Positions 15,712 to 25,832 of a stretch of DNA of 64,000 nt are shown here, piece by piece (positions within the stretch are counted from its first letter, which is position 1; every line of letters starts with the position of its first letter). The translations under genes and the position numbers were made by a program. The stretch is from positions 1,550,001 through 1,614,000 of the forward strand of contig NZ_AMWJ02000002.1 in assembly GCF_000319305.2 (NCBI RefSeq). The letters are read 5' to 3'. The notes below the pieces were generated by a model, which ran no database searches, was not told where the DNA came from, and saw only the letters and a list, made by a program, of their open reading frames with translations. This DNA is from Pseudomonas bharatica CSV86 (GTDB lineage Bacteria > Pseudomonadota > Gammaproteobacteria > Pseudomonadales > Pseudomonadaceae).

Positions 15712-17422
15712 GCCCGGCCTCCCGTGCGCGCAACTGGCCGTCGTGCAGGACCAGGTGCAGATCGGCATTGGCCAGGGTCGAGGGGCGATGGCTGACCAGG
15801 ATCCGTGTGCGGTCAGAAAAGAGTTGGTCTATTGCGGCTATCACTTCGCGCTCCGTGTCTTCATCGACTTGTGAGGTGGCTTCGTCCAGTACCAGCAGCA
15901 GGGGATTCTGGAGCAATGCCCGGGCAATGGCGATACGTTGTTTCTGACCACCGGAAAGCTGTTGCCCGCGCTCGCCCAGCGGGCTGTCCAGGCCCTGCGG
16001 CAAGCTGGCGACCAGGCTGTCCAGTCGCGCCAGCCGGGCCACCTCGGCAACGGCTTCACGACTGGCATGCGGAACACTGTAGGCGATGTTGTCGGCCAGG
16101 CTGCCGCGGAACAGCACGATATCCTGGCTGACCACCGCCACGCACCGACGCAGGTCATGCAGATCGAAATCTCTCAGGTCCGTGCCGCCCAGCAGGATCC
16201 GGCCGGACTGGGGATCATGGAAGCGTTGCAACAGGTCGATCAGGGTCGATTTGCCGGCACCGGACATGCCGCTCAAGGCCACCTTGCAGCCATGGGGAAT
16301 ATCGATCGCGACGTCCTGCAACAGTGGCGGCCGCCCCGGATGGGCGAAGCACACTCCGCGCAATTTCAGGTCTCCACGGCCGGGCACCGGGCAGGCCTGG
16401 GCAGGGCTTTCCACTTCCGGCAGCACCCCGCGCAACTCCATGACCCGGCCGAGACTGACGCTCATGCGTTGCATCGCTACATACAGCCCAAGCAGGCTCT
16501 GCACGGGGCCGACCGCCATTCCCAGGTACGTCGAAAAGGCAATCAGCGCGCCCAGTTGCCAGGTGCCCTGTACCACCCAGTAACCGCCCACCAGGAACGC
16601 GCAGGCCCGGGACAGCGAGGTCAACGTTCCGGGAACGGCCTGGGTGAAGAACTCGGTGACCTGCAGGCGCAGCAGTTGGCTCATGTAGCCCTGGCCCAGG
16701 CCATCGAGCCGTCGCGCCTCACGCTGCTGCTGGCCGGCGGACTGGATGAACTTCATCGCCGGCAGGGTCTCCACCAGGAACGACGAGACGTCCGCCGAGC
16801 ACTCGCGCAACTGCCGTACCTCGCGCTCGACCTTGCGCCGCATCCAGCGCAGCCAGAGCACGTCCAGCGGAATCAGGAGCAAGGCCAGCAGCGACAGTTT
16901 CCACGACAGCATCAGCAGCATGCCCAGGGCACAGACCAGTCCAAGCACGCTGGACACGGCGGAAAACAGCGAGTCCACGGCAAAGCGCTGGATCTCCGCC
17001 ACATCGCCATCCAGCCGCGACATCAGGTCGCCCAGGCGGCGCTGGGCGAAGAAGCCTGGCGAGAGACGCTGCAGATGGCGATACAGCTCATCGCGCAGGG
17101 CAAACAGGATGCGCCCCGAGAGGCGGGTATGCAGGTAGCGGTTGAGCCCTGACAACAGGGTGCCGAGGATACCGGCGAGGATCATCGCCCCGGCGATCAG
17201 CACCAGCTTCGGGAAATCCTTCGCCAGCAGGCCGTCGTCGATCAGCAGCTTGGTCAGCCAGGGCTGCACCAGCACCACGGCCGTGGCACACATCGACAGG
17301 CCCAGCAGGCCAAGGATCGCCAGGCGGTGGGGGCGAATGAATCCATATAGCCAGTGGAGTGCATCCTGCAGGGCGGGCCGGTCCTGATGGTCGATCAGAC
17401 GGCTGAGCAGGCGTTGCATCAC
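15704..17422 (-). CDS. qhpF: ABC exporter, fused permease and ATPase
   Basis: A 572-residue half-transporter with an N-terminal six-helix ABC membrane domain (about 30-310) and a C-terminal nucleotide-binding domain: Walker A GMSGAGKST, Q-loop VVSQDIVLF, signature LSGGQKQR, Walker B LLVLDEATSQ and switch His in VSHRPS. In the qhp locus it is the transporter thought to move the processed gamma subunit to the periplasm. Start overlaps the regulator's stop by 4 bases. Confidence 0.92.
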   Translation of the reverse strand: MMQRLLSRLIDHQDRPALQDALHWLYGFIRPHRLAILGLLGLSMCATAVVLVQPWLTKLLIDDGLLAKDFPKLVLIAGAMILAGILGTLLSGLNRYLHTRLSGRILFALRDELYRHLQRLSPGFFAQRRLGDLMSRLDGDVAEIQRFAVDSLFSAVSSVLGLVCALGMLLMLSWKLSLLALLLIPLDVLWLRWMRRKVEREVRQLRECSADVSSFLVETLPAMKFIQSAGQQQREARRLDGLGQGYMSQLLRLQVTEFFTQAVPGTLTSLSRACAFLVGGYWVVQGTWQLGALIAFSTYLGMAVGPVQSLLGLYVAMQRMSVSLGRVMELRGVLPEVESPAQACPVPGRGDLKLRGVCFAHPGRPPLLQDVAIDIPHGCKVALSGMSGAGKSTLIDLLQRFHDPQSGRILLGGTDLRDFDLHDLRRCVAVVSQDIVLFRGSLADNIAYSVPHASREAVAEVARLARLDSLVASLPQGLDSPLGERGQQLSGGQKQRIAIARALLQNPLLLVLDEATSQVDEDTEREVIAAIDQLFSDRTRILVSHRPSTLANADLHLVLHDGQLRAREAGHV

Positions 17423-19320
17423 GGATTCATCTGCTTGAGCTTGCGATACAGCGTGGCGCGGCTGATACCCAGCGCAGTCGCAGCGGCTGTGGCGTTGCCG
17501 TGGTGACGATCGAGGGCCTGGCGGATCAGCTCGAGCTGGTTATCGCGCAGGCTCTCGTGCCTGGCAGGTCGTTCGCCGCCGCGCAGTTCGTCGAGCAGGT
17601 TGTCGGGGACATGATCGAGGCCGAGCACCTGTTCACCCGCCTCGCGCATGGCCAGCAGCAGGCGCAGGCTCATTTCCAGTTGCCGGATATTGCCCGGCCA
17701 GTGATAGCCGTGGAGCAACTGCGCCAGCTCGTCGGACAGGCGCACGCCCTGCCCACCGAGGCGGGACAGCAGGCTGTCGATCAACGCCGGCAGGTCGTCG
17801 CGCTCGCGCAGCGCCGGCAAATTCACGCTGATGCCGTTGATGCGGTAGTAGAGGTCTTCGCGGAAATGCTGGTCCTGGACCTGGCGCTTGAGATCGCGGT
17901 GGGTGGCGCAGATCAGGGCGATGTCAAGATCCTGCTCCTGGGCCGCGCCCAGCGGCGCCACCTTGCGCTCCTGCAACACCCGCAGCAGTCGGGCCTGAAG
18001 GGCCAGGGGCATATCGCCGACCTCATCGAGGAACAGGGTGCCGCCATGGGCCTGTTGCAGGCGCCCGACCATCCCGCCACGGCGCGAGCCGGTGAAGGCG
18101 CCTTCGCGGTAACCGAACAGTTCCGACTCGATCAGTCCCTCGGGAATCGCCGCGCAGTTCACCGCGATGAAGGGCTTGCCGACACGGGCGCTTTCCTGAT
18201 GCAGGGCGCGGGCGACCACTTCCTTGCCGCTGCCGGTCTCGCCCAGCAGCACCACCGGCAGATCGTTGGCCAGGCCCTGGCAGGCCATGCGCAGGGCGCG
18301 GGCGAAGCGAGCGTTGCCAGCGCCAAGAACTTCCAGGGACGGCGTGGTGGATGCCGGGGCATTGCGCCGGGCCGTCGCCGGTACCGACAGCGCCAGCGGG
18401 CGCTGCGGCACGTGCAGGGTCTTGTAGTGGAACGCGCCCTTGGCGGTTTCGACACTGTCGCACTGCCCCTGCTGCAGGCGCGCCAGCCACTGCTCGATGC
18501 GCAGGCCCAACAGGCTGTCGCAGCGTTGTCCGACCAGGCCGGCGCGGTCGCTGCGCAGCAATTGGCAGGCCTGGTTGCTGACGGCAAGGATACGTCCGTC
18601 GAGGCTGACCGCAAGCAGGCCCTGCCAGCAGGAATCGAGGTACTGCCGGCGATTGTGGAACGCCAGGACGATCTGCTCCGGGAAGCTGTTCATGAACAGG
18701 CGGCTCTCGATCTGCATCACCGCCAGGGCCAGTAGCGCGGTGCGATCCGGCAAGCGGCCGAGGGGGCCTTGGCGGGTCAGGTCGAGCACGCCCAGTAATT
18801 CCCCTTGCGGGCAATGGATGGGCACCGAGGTGCAGGAAAAGTCGCTGAGGCGCTCGAGGAAATGCTCGCCGCAATCGATCTGTACCGTGCGCGCTTCCAC
18901 CAGCGCGGTGCCCAGGGCATTGGTACCGCGGGCCGCCTCGCTCCAGCAGGTGCCGGGTGCGATATCGCCGAGGCCGCGCTGCTTGAGCACGGCGGACTCG
19001 CCCTGGATGGTGAGGATGGTGGCGTCGGCGTTGGCGAGGATCACCAGGCTGTCCTGGCCCTGCCGTGCGCCGAGATAGTCCAGTTCGGCGGTAGCGGCGT
19101 CCAGCAGCGGGCGGTTGTTGGCCAGCAGCAGGTCGAGGCTGGCGGCCGAAGTCAGGGCGACTTCCTGCCCGGCGTTACCGGTAACCCCATGACCGAGGCT
19201 GCGACGCCAGGAGGCATCGATTTCGGCCCGAAGAAAACCGTCGGGCAAGCGGCCCTCGATGGACAGGCGTTCCCTGGCAAGACGCGGGTTCGAGGTCGGG
19301 GCGGTTTTTATTGTGCTCAT
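17419..19320 (-). CDS. sigma-54-dependent activator, AcoR type
   Basis: A 633-residue enhancer-binding protein. A GAF-like ligand-sensing region occupies about residues 60-300. The AAA+ domain has Walker A GETGSGKEVV, the sigma-54 contact loop GAFTGS, Walker B GGTLFLDEVGDMP and an arginine-finger region. The C terminus carries a Fis-type helix-turn-helix (NATAAATALGISRATLYRKL). Likely activates the locus through the sigma-54 promoter at 11999 and the palindrome at 11863. Known Paracoccus loci use an AraC-type QhpR instead. ATG 19320 has GGAG upstream. Translationally coupled to qhpF. Confidence 0.92.
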   Translation of the reverse strand: MSTIKTAPTSNPRLARERLSIEGRLPDGFLRAEIDASWRRSLGHGVTGNAGQEVALTSAASLDLLLANNRPLLDAATAELDYLGARQGQDSLVILANADATILTIQGESAVLKQRGLGDIAPGTCWSEAARGTNALGTALVEARTVQIDCGEHFLERLSDFSCTSVPIHCPQGELLGVLDLTRQGPLGRLPDRTALLALAVMQIESRLFMNSFPEQIVLAFHNRRQYLDSCWQGLLAVSLDGRILAVSNQACQLLRSDRAGLVGQRCDSLLGLRIEQWLARLQQGQCDSVETAKGAFHYKTLHVPQRPLALSVPATARRNAPASTTPSLEVLGAGNARFARALRMACQGLANDLPVVLLGETGSGKEVVARALHQESARVGKPFIAVNCAAIPEGLIESELFGYREGAFTGSRRGGMVGRLQQAHGGTLFLDEVGDMPLALQARLLRVLQERKVAPLGAAQEQDLDIALICATHRDLKRQVQDQHFREDLYYRINGISVNLPALRERDDLPALIDSLLSRLGGQGVRLSDELAQLLHGYHWPGNIRQLEMSLRLLLAMREAGEQVLGLDHVPDNLLDELRGGERPARHESLRDNQLELIRQALDRHHGNATAAATALGISRATLYRKLKQMNP

Positions 19321-19333
19321 CGGCGGCTCCGGG

Positions 19334-19345
19334 TCGGATATCCGA
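19334..19345. promoter_or_regulatory. 12-bp palindrome before the sigma-54 activator gene
   Basis: TCGGATATCCGA is a perfect palindrome 13 bases before ATG 19320. It overlaps the ribosome-binding neighbourhood, so an operator for repression is conceivable. Confidence 0.3.
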
Positions 19346-19410
19346 TACAAGCAAGACCTGCGCCAGATCAGGCGGGTAACACTTCCTTGAGGGCTTGTGG
19401 TGTTGCTGAT

Positions 19411-19504
19411 GGCCCAATCGCTGGCAAGCCAGCTCCCACAGGGTTAGCACTGTTCTTACGAGCAGCGCTGTACCTGTGGGAGCTGGCTTGCCAGCGATTG
19501 GGCC
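19411..19504. repeat. REP/BIME inverted pair
   Basis: The two standard REP arms enclose about 35 bases. It lies between the LuxR-type regulator (ends at 19531) and the activator gene. Confidence 0.9.
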
Positions 19505-19530
19505 ACCACAAAAGTACGAGTATAACCCCG

Positions 19531-22236
19531 TTACAAAAGCCCCAGCGCCTTGGCCCGGGCCACGGCCTGGGTGCGCCGTTCGACTCCGAGCTTGCTGTTG
19601 ATATGGCTGGCATGGGTTTTCACCGTATGCAGCGAGATGAACAGTTGCTCGCTGATTTCCTGGTTGGAACAACCCTGGGCAATCAACTTGAGGACCGACC
19701 TTTCGCGCGCGCTCAGGGTGTCGGCTCCGGCGCTTTCCTGGTTGGGCAGCAATCCCAGCAGGCTGGCCTGGACCGGCCCCGCCGGCTGGGCCTGAAGCTG
19801 CTCGCGCAGCCACTGCGGATGCCCGGCAAGCAGGCGCTGGAAGGGTTGCAACGCCCCGCCCCGCGCTGCTTCGAATGCCTGCAGCAAGCGCTCGCGCGCC
19901 TCCACCTGATCGCCCTGTGCCAACAACAGGCCGACCTGCTGGCACAAAGCGGTCACGCAAAGCAGTTGCCCGCCACTGGCCTGCCCACGATTGACCAGGG
20001 CCTGCAACCGCTGCCCGGCCTGGGCGCTCCGGCCCTGGGCCTGTTCGAGCAAGGCCTGCTGTAACTCGATATGCAACGGCAACAGCGGGTGGAATTCCGG
20101 CGCCGCTGCGGCTTGCTGGCCGCCATAGGTCTGGCTCAGGCGCAGCAACCAGGACTCGGCGAGATCGTTGCGCCCTTGAGCCAGCCACAGCTCGCATTTC
20201 ACCAGGGTGATCATCGCCAGGTAGAAGATCGGCGGCACGTCCCAGATGTGCATCAACCGTTCGGCCTCGGCCAGTTCGGCGAAGGCCTCGGCGAAGCGCC
20301 CTTCGCGACCATCGAGGGTCGCCAGGGCGCAATGGCCGATGAGCACGCTGATGTCGCGACAGGCCCGGGCCTCGATCAGCCCGGCGCGCAGGCGGCTGCG
20401 ACCGGCCTCCGGCTGCAGGCGTCCGATCAGCAGGTAGCCTTCGTAGAGCATCAACCGCGCACGCACCGCGTACAACCGCTGGGAAGAAAGGCCACGCAGC
20501 CGCTGCAGGCCCTGGCTCACCTCGTCCATTGCCCGCAGTACTTCGCCCCGCGCATGCAGGACGCGAGCGCGGTCGTAATGGGCCAGCGCTTCGAACAGCG
20601 GGTTGCCGACCCGTTGCGCCAGCTCCAGGGCTTCGCGGTTCCAGCCGCGGGCACGCCAGAAATCGGCTTCGGCGATGGCCAGATTGGACAATGTCGACAG
20701 GCACATCAGGCGCTGCCCGTAGCGCTTGTGCGGCAGACTCTGCAGGGCCTGCTCGCAGTAGGACCGCGTGCGCTCGCGGTCACCGCGACCGCGGGCGATG
20801 ATCCCGCTCAGGGCCAGCCATTGGGCGAGCATGGATTTCTGCGCCGTGGCCGACGGCGCCGGAAGGAAACGACTCAGGTGGCTGGCCAGCTCTTCGGCGG
20901 CATCCAGTTGGCAGGCCAGGCCCAGGGCCCAACTGTACAGGACGATCAGCCGCGGGGTGCTGATGAGCAGGCTGTCGGGCAGGTCCATCTTCCAGCGCAG
21001 GAGCATGCCCACGTTCTGCTCGGCCAGCAGTTGCTCTTCGGAAAGGTTCTGCACCAGGTTGGCGGCCACGTCCAGGTGCCCGGCCCGCAGGGCCTGTTCC
21101 ACCGCTTCGTCGAGCAGGCCCTGGCTGTGGAACCAGCGGCAGGCGCGCAGGTGCAGGCTCGACAGCGGCAGGCTGGCCTGGCGGGTGCGCAGCAGGTCGG
21201 AGAACAGATGGTGATAGCGGAACCAGTAGCCATGCTCGTCCAGCGGCACCAGGAACACCTGGTGCGACTGCAGGAAACGCAGGATCTCGCTGCTGTCATG
21301 GCTTTCCCGCAGGGCGTCGCAAAGGTCGGCGCAGAAACGGTCCTGGCAGGCGGTGTCGTTGAGGAAGGCCTGGACCTCGGGTGGCAGGCAGTCGATGACT
21401 TCTTCCAGCAGGTAATCGCGGATCAGCCCTTCGCCGCCGTGCAGCGCCTGGGGCAGATGGTTGTCGGTCCCCGACTCGTTGGCCGCCAGCAGCCAGAAAC
21501 GCAGGCCGGCGACCCAGCCGTCGCTGCGCTGCACCAGGTTGTCCAGGGCCTGGCCGCGCAGCAGGGTTGGATGCTGGCCGAGCACGGCGAAGGATTCGTC
21601 GGGGGTCAGGCGCAGGTCCTGCTCGGTCAGTTCCAGCAACTGGCGCGACAGGCGCAGGCGTGCCAGGTGCCAGTCCGGACGCAGGCGACTGGTGACCAGC
21701 AGGACCAGGCCCGGCGGCAAGTGATTGAGGAAAAACTGCAGGCAGCGATCGAGCACGGGGCCCTGCGCCAGGTGATAGTCGTCGAGGACCAGCAGGATCG
21801 GCGCAGCGTTTTGCAGATGGACGGCCAGTTCGTCCAGCAGCCCGTCGAGCCACTCTTCGAAGGCGAAGGGCTGATGCCGCTGACGCATCTTCAGCAGGCC
21901 GAGCGCCTGGGCGCCCAGGCTCGGGCAGTGCTGCTGAAGGCCTTCGAGCAGGCGCTCGAGGAAACGGCCGGGATCGGCATCGCGCTTGCTCAGGCCCAGC
22001 CACAGGCTGCGCCACTGCGTGGGCAGGCTTTGGCAGAACTCCACCGCGAGGGAGCTTTTACCGAAGCCGGCCGGCGCATTGACCAACAACAGGCGGCCGC
22101 CAAGGCCGGCCTGCAGTCGCTGGCACAGGCGTGCCCGCGGCACATGCCCTTCAGGCAGCGGCGGCCGGTAGAAACGCCCCTCCAGCGCAGATACGGTCTG
22201 GCCGGGGAATCCTTGCGTGCTGGACAGATCGGTCAT
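19531..22236 (-). CDS. MalT-like LuxR family transcriptional regulator
   Basis: A 901-residue regulator of the LAL/MalT class. An N-terminal STAND-type ATPase has Walker A NAPAGFGKSS (about 52-61) and Walker B ILLVLDDYHLA. A long helical TPR-like region (about 400-800) follows. The C-terminal LuxR helix-turn-helix (LSARERSVLKLIAQGCSNQEISEQL, TVKTH) binds DNA. Such proteins bind an inducer and ATP and activate neighbouring operons. It is directly upstream, in the same orientation, of the sigma-54 activator, but its most likely targets are the DUF1329/DUF1302/acyl-CoA synthetase genes, a grouping repeated in other pseudomonads. Confidence 0.92.
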   Translation of the reverse strand: MTDLSSTQGFPGQTVSALEGRFYRPPLPEGHVPRARLCQRLQAGLGGRLLLVNAPAGFGKSSLAVEFCQSLPTQWRSLWLGLSKRDADPGRFLERLLEGLQQHCPSLGAQALGLLKMRQRHQPFAFEEWLDGLLDELAVHLQNAAPILLVLDDYHLAQGPVLDRCLQFFLNHLPPGLVLLVTSRLRPDWHLARLRLSRQLLELTEQDLRLTPDESFAVLGQHPTLLRGQALDNLVQRSDGWVAGLRFWLLAANESGTDNHLPQALHGGEGLIRDYLLEEVIDCLPPEVQAFLNDTACQDRFCADLCDALRESHDSSEILRFLQSHQVFLVPLDEHGYWFRYHHLFSDLLRTRQASLPLSSLHLRACRWFHSQGLLDEAVEQALRAGHLDVAANLVQNLSEEQLLAEQNVGMLLRWKMDLPDSLLISTPRLIVLYSWALGLACQLDAAEELASHLSRFLPAPSATAQKSMLAQWLALSGIIARGRGDRERTRSYCEQALQSLPHKRYGQRLMCLSTLSNLAIAEADFWRARGWNREALELAQRVGNPLFEALAHYDRARVLHARGEVLRAMDEVSQGLQRLRGLSSQRLYAVRARLMLYEGYLLIGRLQPEAGRSRLRAGLIEARACRDISVLIGHCALATLDGREGRFAEAFAELAEAERLMHIWDVPPIFYLAMITLVKCELWLAQGRNDLAESWLLRLSQTYGGQQAAAAPEFHPLLPLHIELQQALLEQAQGRSAQAGQRLQALVNRGQASGGQLLCVTALCQQVGLLLAQGDQVEARERLLQAFEAARGGALQPFQRLLAGHPQWLREQLQAQPAGPVQASLLGLLPNQESAGADTLSARERSVLKLIAQGCSNQEISEQLFISLHTVKTHASHINSKLGVERRTQAVARAKALGLL

Positions 22237-22419
22237 GGCCGGCTCGTTTGTTGGAAGTCTCGGCGACAGGGATTGCCGGAGACTAGCGGTTTACCCGGCA
22301 CATTTGAAGGCGATTGCAGCAGGTAAGCCAAAAAAGACTACAACAAGAAGCAACAGGAATGACATTGATGGGGGGCAAGGGATGATTGCCTTGCAGGGAG
22401 GATCGAGGGTGTTGCTGAT

Positions 22420-22484
22420 GGCCTCATCGCTGGCAAGCCAGCTCCCACAGGTCCTGTGGGAGCTGGCTTGCCAGCGATGAGGCC
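22420..22484. repeat. REP/BIME inverted pair, closely spaced
   Basis: GGCCTCATCGCTGGCAAGCC... and its inverse are separated by only a few bases, giving one long, nearly perfect cruciform. Confidence 0.92.
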
Positions 22485-22505
22485 CGAGAGCCCCACACAA
22501 ATCAA

Positions 22506-22529
22506 AACGCCCCGGCAAGCCGGGGCGTT
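22506..22529 (-). terminator. Rho-independent terminator of the DUF1302-DUF1329 operon
   Basis: Stem AACGCCCCGG/CCGGGGCGTT with a 4-base loop, followed on the minus strand by TTTT. It is about 30 bases past the DUF1329 stop. Confidence 0.85.
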
Positions 22530-22557
22530 CTGGGGGATCACACGGAGTAGGTGAAAC

Positions 22558-23928
22558 TTAACGAATACCGCTCTGACGCAGTGCCGCCGGCTGGAAGTCA
22601 GCCTTGGAGGCGGTGAAGCCGAAGTCGTAGGCTTTCTTCTCTTCGTTCTTCATGCCCAGTGCCAGGTAACGGCCCGATTGCAGGTCGTAGATGGCCTCCA
22701 GGGTGTACCACGGGACCTGGACGTTGTAATAGTCCTGGGCATGGGCCTCGGACACACGCCACAGCTGGCCACGGCCGTCATACTGGTCGATCACCGCAGC
22801 TTGCCAGGTGTCCTCGTCGATGTAGAAGTCACGCTTGGCGTAGATGTGCCGCTGGCCCGGCTTCAGGGTGGCGACCACGTGCCAGACACGGCGCAGCTCG
22901 TAGCGGGTCAGGTCCTGGTTGATATGGCCCGGCTTGATGATGTCGGCGTACTTGAGGGTCGGCGAGTCCAGCTTGTAGGCGTTGGAGGCGATGTACATCT
23001 CCTTCTTGCCTTCCAGTTTCCAGTCGTAGCGATCCGGCGCGCCGTTGAACATGTCGAGGTTGTCGGAGGTGCGCAGACCATCGGCGGCGGTACCCGGGCC
23101 GTCGTACGACACTTGCGGTGCCTGGCGTACACGACGCTGGCCGGCGTTGTAGATCCACGCCTTGCGCGGTTCCTTGACCTGGTCGAGGGTCTCGTGGACC
23201 AGCAGCACGGTACCGGCCAGACGTGCCGGGGCGGTCACTTCCTGCTTGAAGTAGAACAGCACGTTGCCCGGGTTGGCCGGATCGAAGTCCTTCATCCGGT
23301 CGCGGAAAACGAACTGGTCAGCGAAGTACACCAGACTGTAGCTGCCGTTCTGCTGCGGCGTGGCCTGGGTTACCAGGCGGGACACGCTGCCACCGCGATA
23401 GCGGGTGATGTGGTTCCAGATGACTTCCACACCGCTTTTCGGAATCGGGAACGGCACGGCGACCTGGAAGTTGTTCAGGCCGTTGCCGCCTTCGACCAGG
23501 GTGGTCGCGGTGGCGTTCTTCTTGATCGCGGCAAAGACGTCGTCCGGTACGGTGGCGCCGCGGTGGGTCTTGTATACCGGGATCTTGAAGGTGTCTGGAT
23601 AGCGCTTGAGCATGGCGATCTGCCCAGGAGCCAGCTTGTCCTTGTACTGCTCGACGTTCTGCGCAGTGATGGTGAACAGCGGCTTGTCGGTACCGTAAGG
23701 ATCGGACAGGAAGCCCCGGGCATCGGCGCTGCCGGCGGTTTTCGACAGCGGCTCCCACGGGCCGATGGAGCCATCGGCGTTACCGGCCTTTTCCGCACCC
23801 ATCGGAGTCAGGGTAGTGCCCAGCTTGGCGGCTTCGTCGGCGGAAACTGCGGCCATCACGCTGCTCGCCAGCAGGGACAGGCCCAGTACGCCGGCTTTCA
23901 GCAAAGTCTTGGTGCTTTTCATGGTCAT
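22558..23928 (-). CDS. DUF1329 family protein, periplasmic/outer-membrane associated
   Basis: A 456-residue exported protein with signal peptide (cleavage near VMA). The DUF1329 fold resembles LolA/LolB-type lipid-binding half-barrels; the body has family-like segments such as GSIGPWEPLSKTAG and YYNVQVPWYTLEAIYDLQ. It is always found next to a DUF1302 outer-membrane barrel, suggesting a joint role in handling a hydrophobic compound at the outer membrane. ATG 23928 has AGGAAG upstream. Downstream partner in a two-gene operon; it ends at a strong terminator. Confidence 0.88.
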   Translation of the reverse strand: MTMKSTKTLLKAGVLGLSLLASSVMAAVSADEAAKLGTTLTPMGAEKAGNADGSIGPWEPLSKTAGSADARGFLSDPYGTDKPLFTITAQNVEQYKDKLAPGQIAMLKRYPDTFKIPVYKTHRGATVPDDVFAAIKKNATATTLVEGGNGLNNFQVAVPFPIPKSGVEVIWNHITRYRGGSVSRLVTQATPQQNGSYSLVYFADQFVFRDRMKDFDPANPGNVLFYFKQEVTAPARLAGTVLLVHETLDQVKEPRKAWIYNAGQRRVRQAPQVSYDGPGTAADGLRTSDNLDMFNGAPDRYDWKLEGKKEMYIASNAYKLDSPTLKYADIIKPGHINQDLTRYELRRVWHVVATLKPGQRHIYAKRDFYIDEDTWQAAVIDQYDGRGQLWRVSEAHAQDYYNVQVPWYTLEAIYDLQSGRYLALGMKNEEKKAYDFGFTASKADFQPAALRQSGIR

Positions 23929-23951
23929 GTGCTTCTTCCTGGAAAATGCGC

Positions 23952-25832
23952 TTAGAAGTTCACGCCGAAGCTGAGGGCGACGAAGTCGCGGTCATCCACG
24001 GTGCTGTACTTGCCGTCGAAGAAGTTGGTGTACGACAGGCTGACGTTGTAGGTGTTGAGGTAGTCGGCATCCAGGCCGAGGCTGATCGCCTTGCGACCTT
24101 CCTCGAAGTTGCCGCCAGGGCCAGGCGAGTAGCCGTCGACGTCGTGGGACCAGGCCACGCTCGGCTTGAGGTTCACGCCTGCGAACACGTCCGGGTAGTC
24201 CCAGATCGCACGGCCGCGGTAGCCCCAGGAAGTACGGGTGGTATAGCCGTCGTCTTCGCAGTTGCGCGTAAGGTTGGCCGTGGACGCTCCGTTGGCGGCA
24301 CCGGCGATGGTGTTGGTGTTGAGCACCGCGCAGGTATTGCGGCCCGCGGTGGCTGGCAGAGGGCCTGGGCCGAAGACCGGGTCACGGCCGTAACGCACCT
24401 TGTCGCTGCTTTCCAGGCCACCCACCACGGTCATGCCGACTTCACCCACCAGCGTCAGGCGGCTGGCGCCCATCACCTGGTCGAAGAAGTGCGTGAAGGT
24501 GGTTTGCAACTGGGTCACTTCCTTGCGGCGGTAACCGTGCAGGTCCTGGCCCGGTTGGCCCTTGAGCAGGGATGCGTTGCTCAGGCCGAATGCCGGTGGC
24601 AAGGCGGTGACGCCGGCATACAGGATGTCGGTGGTGTTCAGCTGTACCGGAGCATTGGGACGGTAGCTGATCTCGCCGCTCCAGGCGGTACCGGTGGGCA
24701 GCGTGGTGGAGAAGCTCAGGCCGTAGAGACGGATGTCTTCCGGGTACTCGACGAAGTACTTCGAGTTGCCGGCGACGATGACCGGAGCCAGGGCCCCCGA
24801 TGCTGCCGCTGCCGTGTAGGCCGCCTGCGGCGCGCCGGTTGCACTGAAGATCGGCGCCCGGCTGTGATAGTTCATGGCGTACAGGCCGAACTCGGTGTTC
24901 AACGGCTCGAACATGTAGCGCAACGCCACACCGAACTGCCCGCTGTCGCGTGCGTCGCGGTCAGGTCCGCGGGCGACTTTCACCCCTTCTTCGTTGACAT
25001 CGATGCCCCGGCTGCGCAACAGCGCCTGCACGGGTGCCGACAGGGCACGACTGCTGGACAGTACGCGCAGGTTGTCGGAGCAACCATCGGCAATCACGTC
25101 CGGCTGCGAGAAGAAGGTGCCGCAGTTGTCCACTACGGTCTGGTCCCATTCGAGCTGGTAGAAGGCCTCGGCCGAGAGGTTGTCGGTCAGGCTCTGGGAG
25201 AAATAGAACATGTTGACCGGGATCAGGCCTTCCTTGATCTCGGAACCCGGGCGACGGAACGCGGCCACGTCGATCGGGTTGATGGCGTTGATGCCGCTGC
25301 CGATGAAGGTACTTTCACCCCAGCTCACCACCTGCTTGCCCAAACGTACCGAGCCCGGCTGATCGGCAATGGAGTAGTTGTGATAGACGAATGCGTCGAG
25401 AATCTGCCCGCCGGAGGACTGTGCCCCCTCCTTGCGGTTGGAGTCGCTGATGTCCTTGAACTCGCGGTGCTCGTCCTTCAGCTCGAAGTCATACCAGTAC
25501 TTGCCGCGCACGAAGACACCGGTGTCGCCGTATTTCAGCTCCAGGTCATGGATACCCTTGAAGATCTTCGAGAAGGTTTCACCGCGCTTGAAGTTCAGGT
25601 GACCGTCGTCGGAGGTCTGGGACAGACCCTTGCCGCCGTTGTTCACCCCGATCAGGTTCTTGTTCGGGCTTTGCGTGGACCAGCTGGCGCCGACCGACAG
25701 CGACGAGTCGAAGCTGCCCTCGATCTCCCCGATGTTGAAACTGACCGCGAATGCAGGGCTTGCAAGCGTAGAAGCGAGGCTGACGGCCAGGGGCAGTTTT
25801 GCCCGGCGCCAGAACAGATTTACTGATGTCAT
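23952..25832 (-). CDS. DUF1302 family outer-membrane beta-barrel protein
   Basis: A 626-residue protein with a signal peptide (cleavage near AFA), many alternating strands and a C-terminal phenylalanine (LSFGVNF) as expected for outer-membrane barrels. DUF1302 proteins accompany DUF1329 proteins and MalT-like regulators in pseudomonads. My recollection of P. putida work links the equivalent cluster (PP_0763-0767) to medium-chain fatty acids or their esters, so uptake or surface processing of such compounds is plausible but unproven here. It starts 23 bases upstream of the DUF1329 gene in the operon. Confidence 0.88.
   Translation of the reverse strand: MTSVNLFWRRAKLPLAVSLASTLASPAFAVSFNIGEIEGSFDSSLSVGASWSTQSPNKNLIGVNNGGKGLSQTSDDGHLNFKRGETFSKIFKGIHDLELKYGDTGVFVRGKYWYDFELKDEHREFKDISDSNRKEGAQSSGGQILDAFVYHNYSIADQPGSVRLGKQVVSWGESTFIGSGINAINPIDVAAFRRPGSEIKEGLIPVNMFYFSQSLTDNLSAEAFYQLEWDQTVVDNCGTFFSQPDVIADGCSDNLRVLSSSRALSAPVQALLRSRGIDVNEEGVKVARGPDRDARDSGQFGVALRYMFEPLNTEFGLYAMNYHSRAPIFSATGAPQAAYTAAAASGALAPVIVAGNSKYFVEYPEDIRLYGLSFSTTLPTGTAWSGEISYRPNAPVQLNTTDILYAGVTALPPAFGLSNASLLKGQPGQDLHGYRRKEVTQLQTTFTHFFDQVMGASRLTLVGEVGMTVVGGLESSDKVRYGRDPVFGPGPLPATAGRNTCAVLNTNTIAGAANGASTANLTRNCEDDGYTTRTSWGYRGRAIWDYPDVFAGVNLKPSVAWSHDVDGYSPGPGGNFEEGRKAISLGLDADYLNTYNVSLSYTNFFDGKYSTVDDRDFVALSFGVNF

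Larger units (their letters stand above)
22237..22557. other. intergenic region
   Basis: It contains the upstream region of the MalT-like regulator, a REP pair (22420-22484) and the terminator of the DUF1302-DUF1329 operon (22506-22529). No other gene is seen. Confidence 0.5.

Noticed and set aside
20071..22326. 751-codon plus-strand open frame
   Set aside because: Antisense to the MalT-like regulator; Gln/Ala/Gly-rich with no domain.
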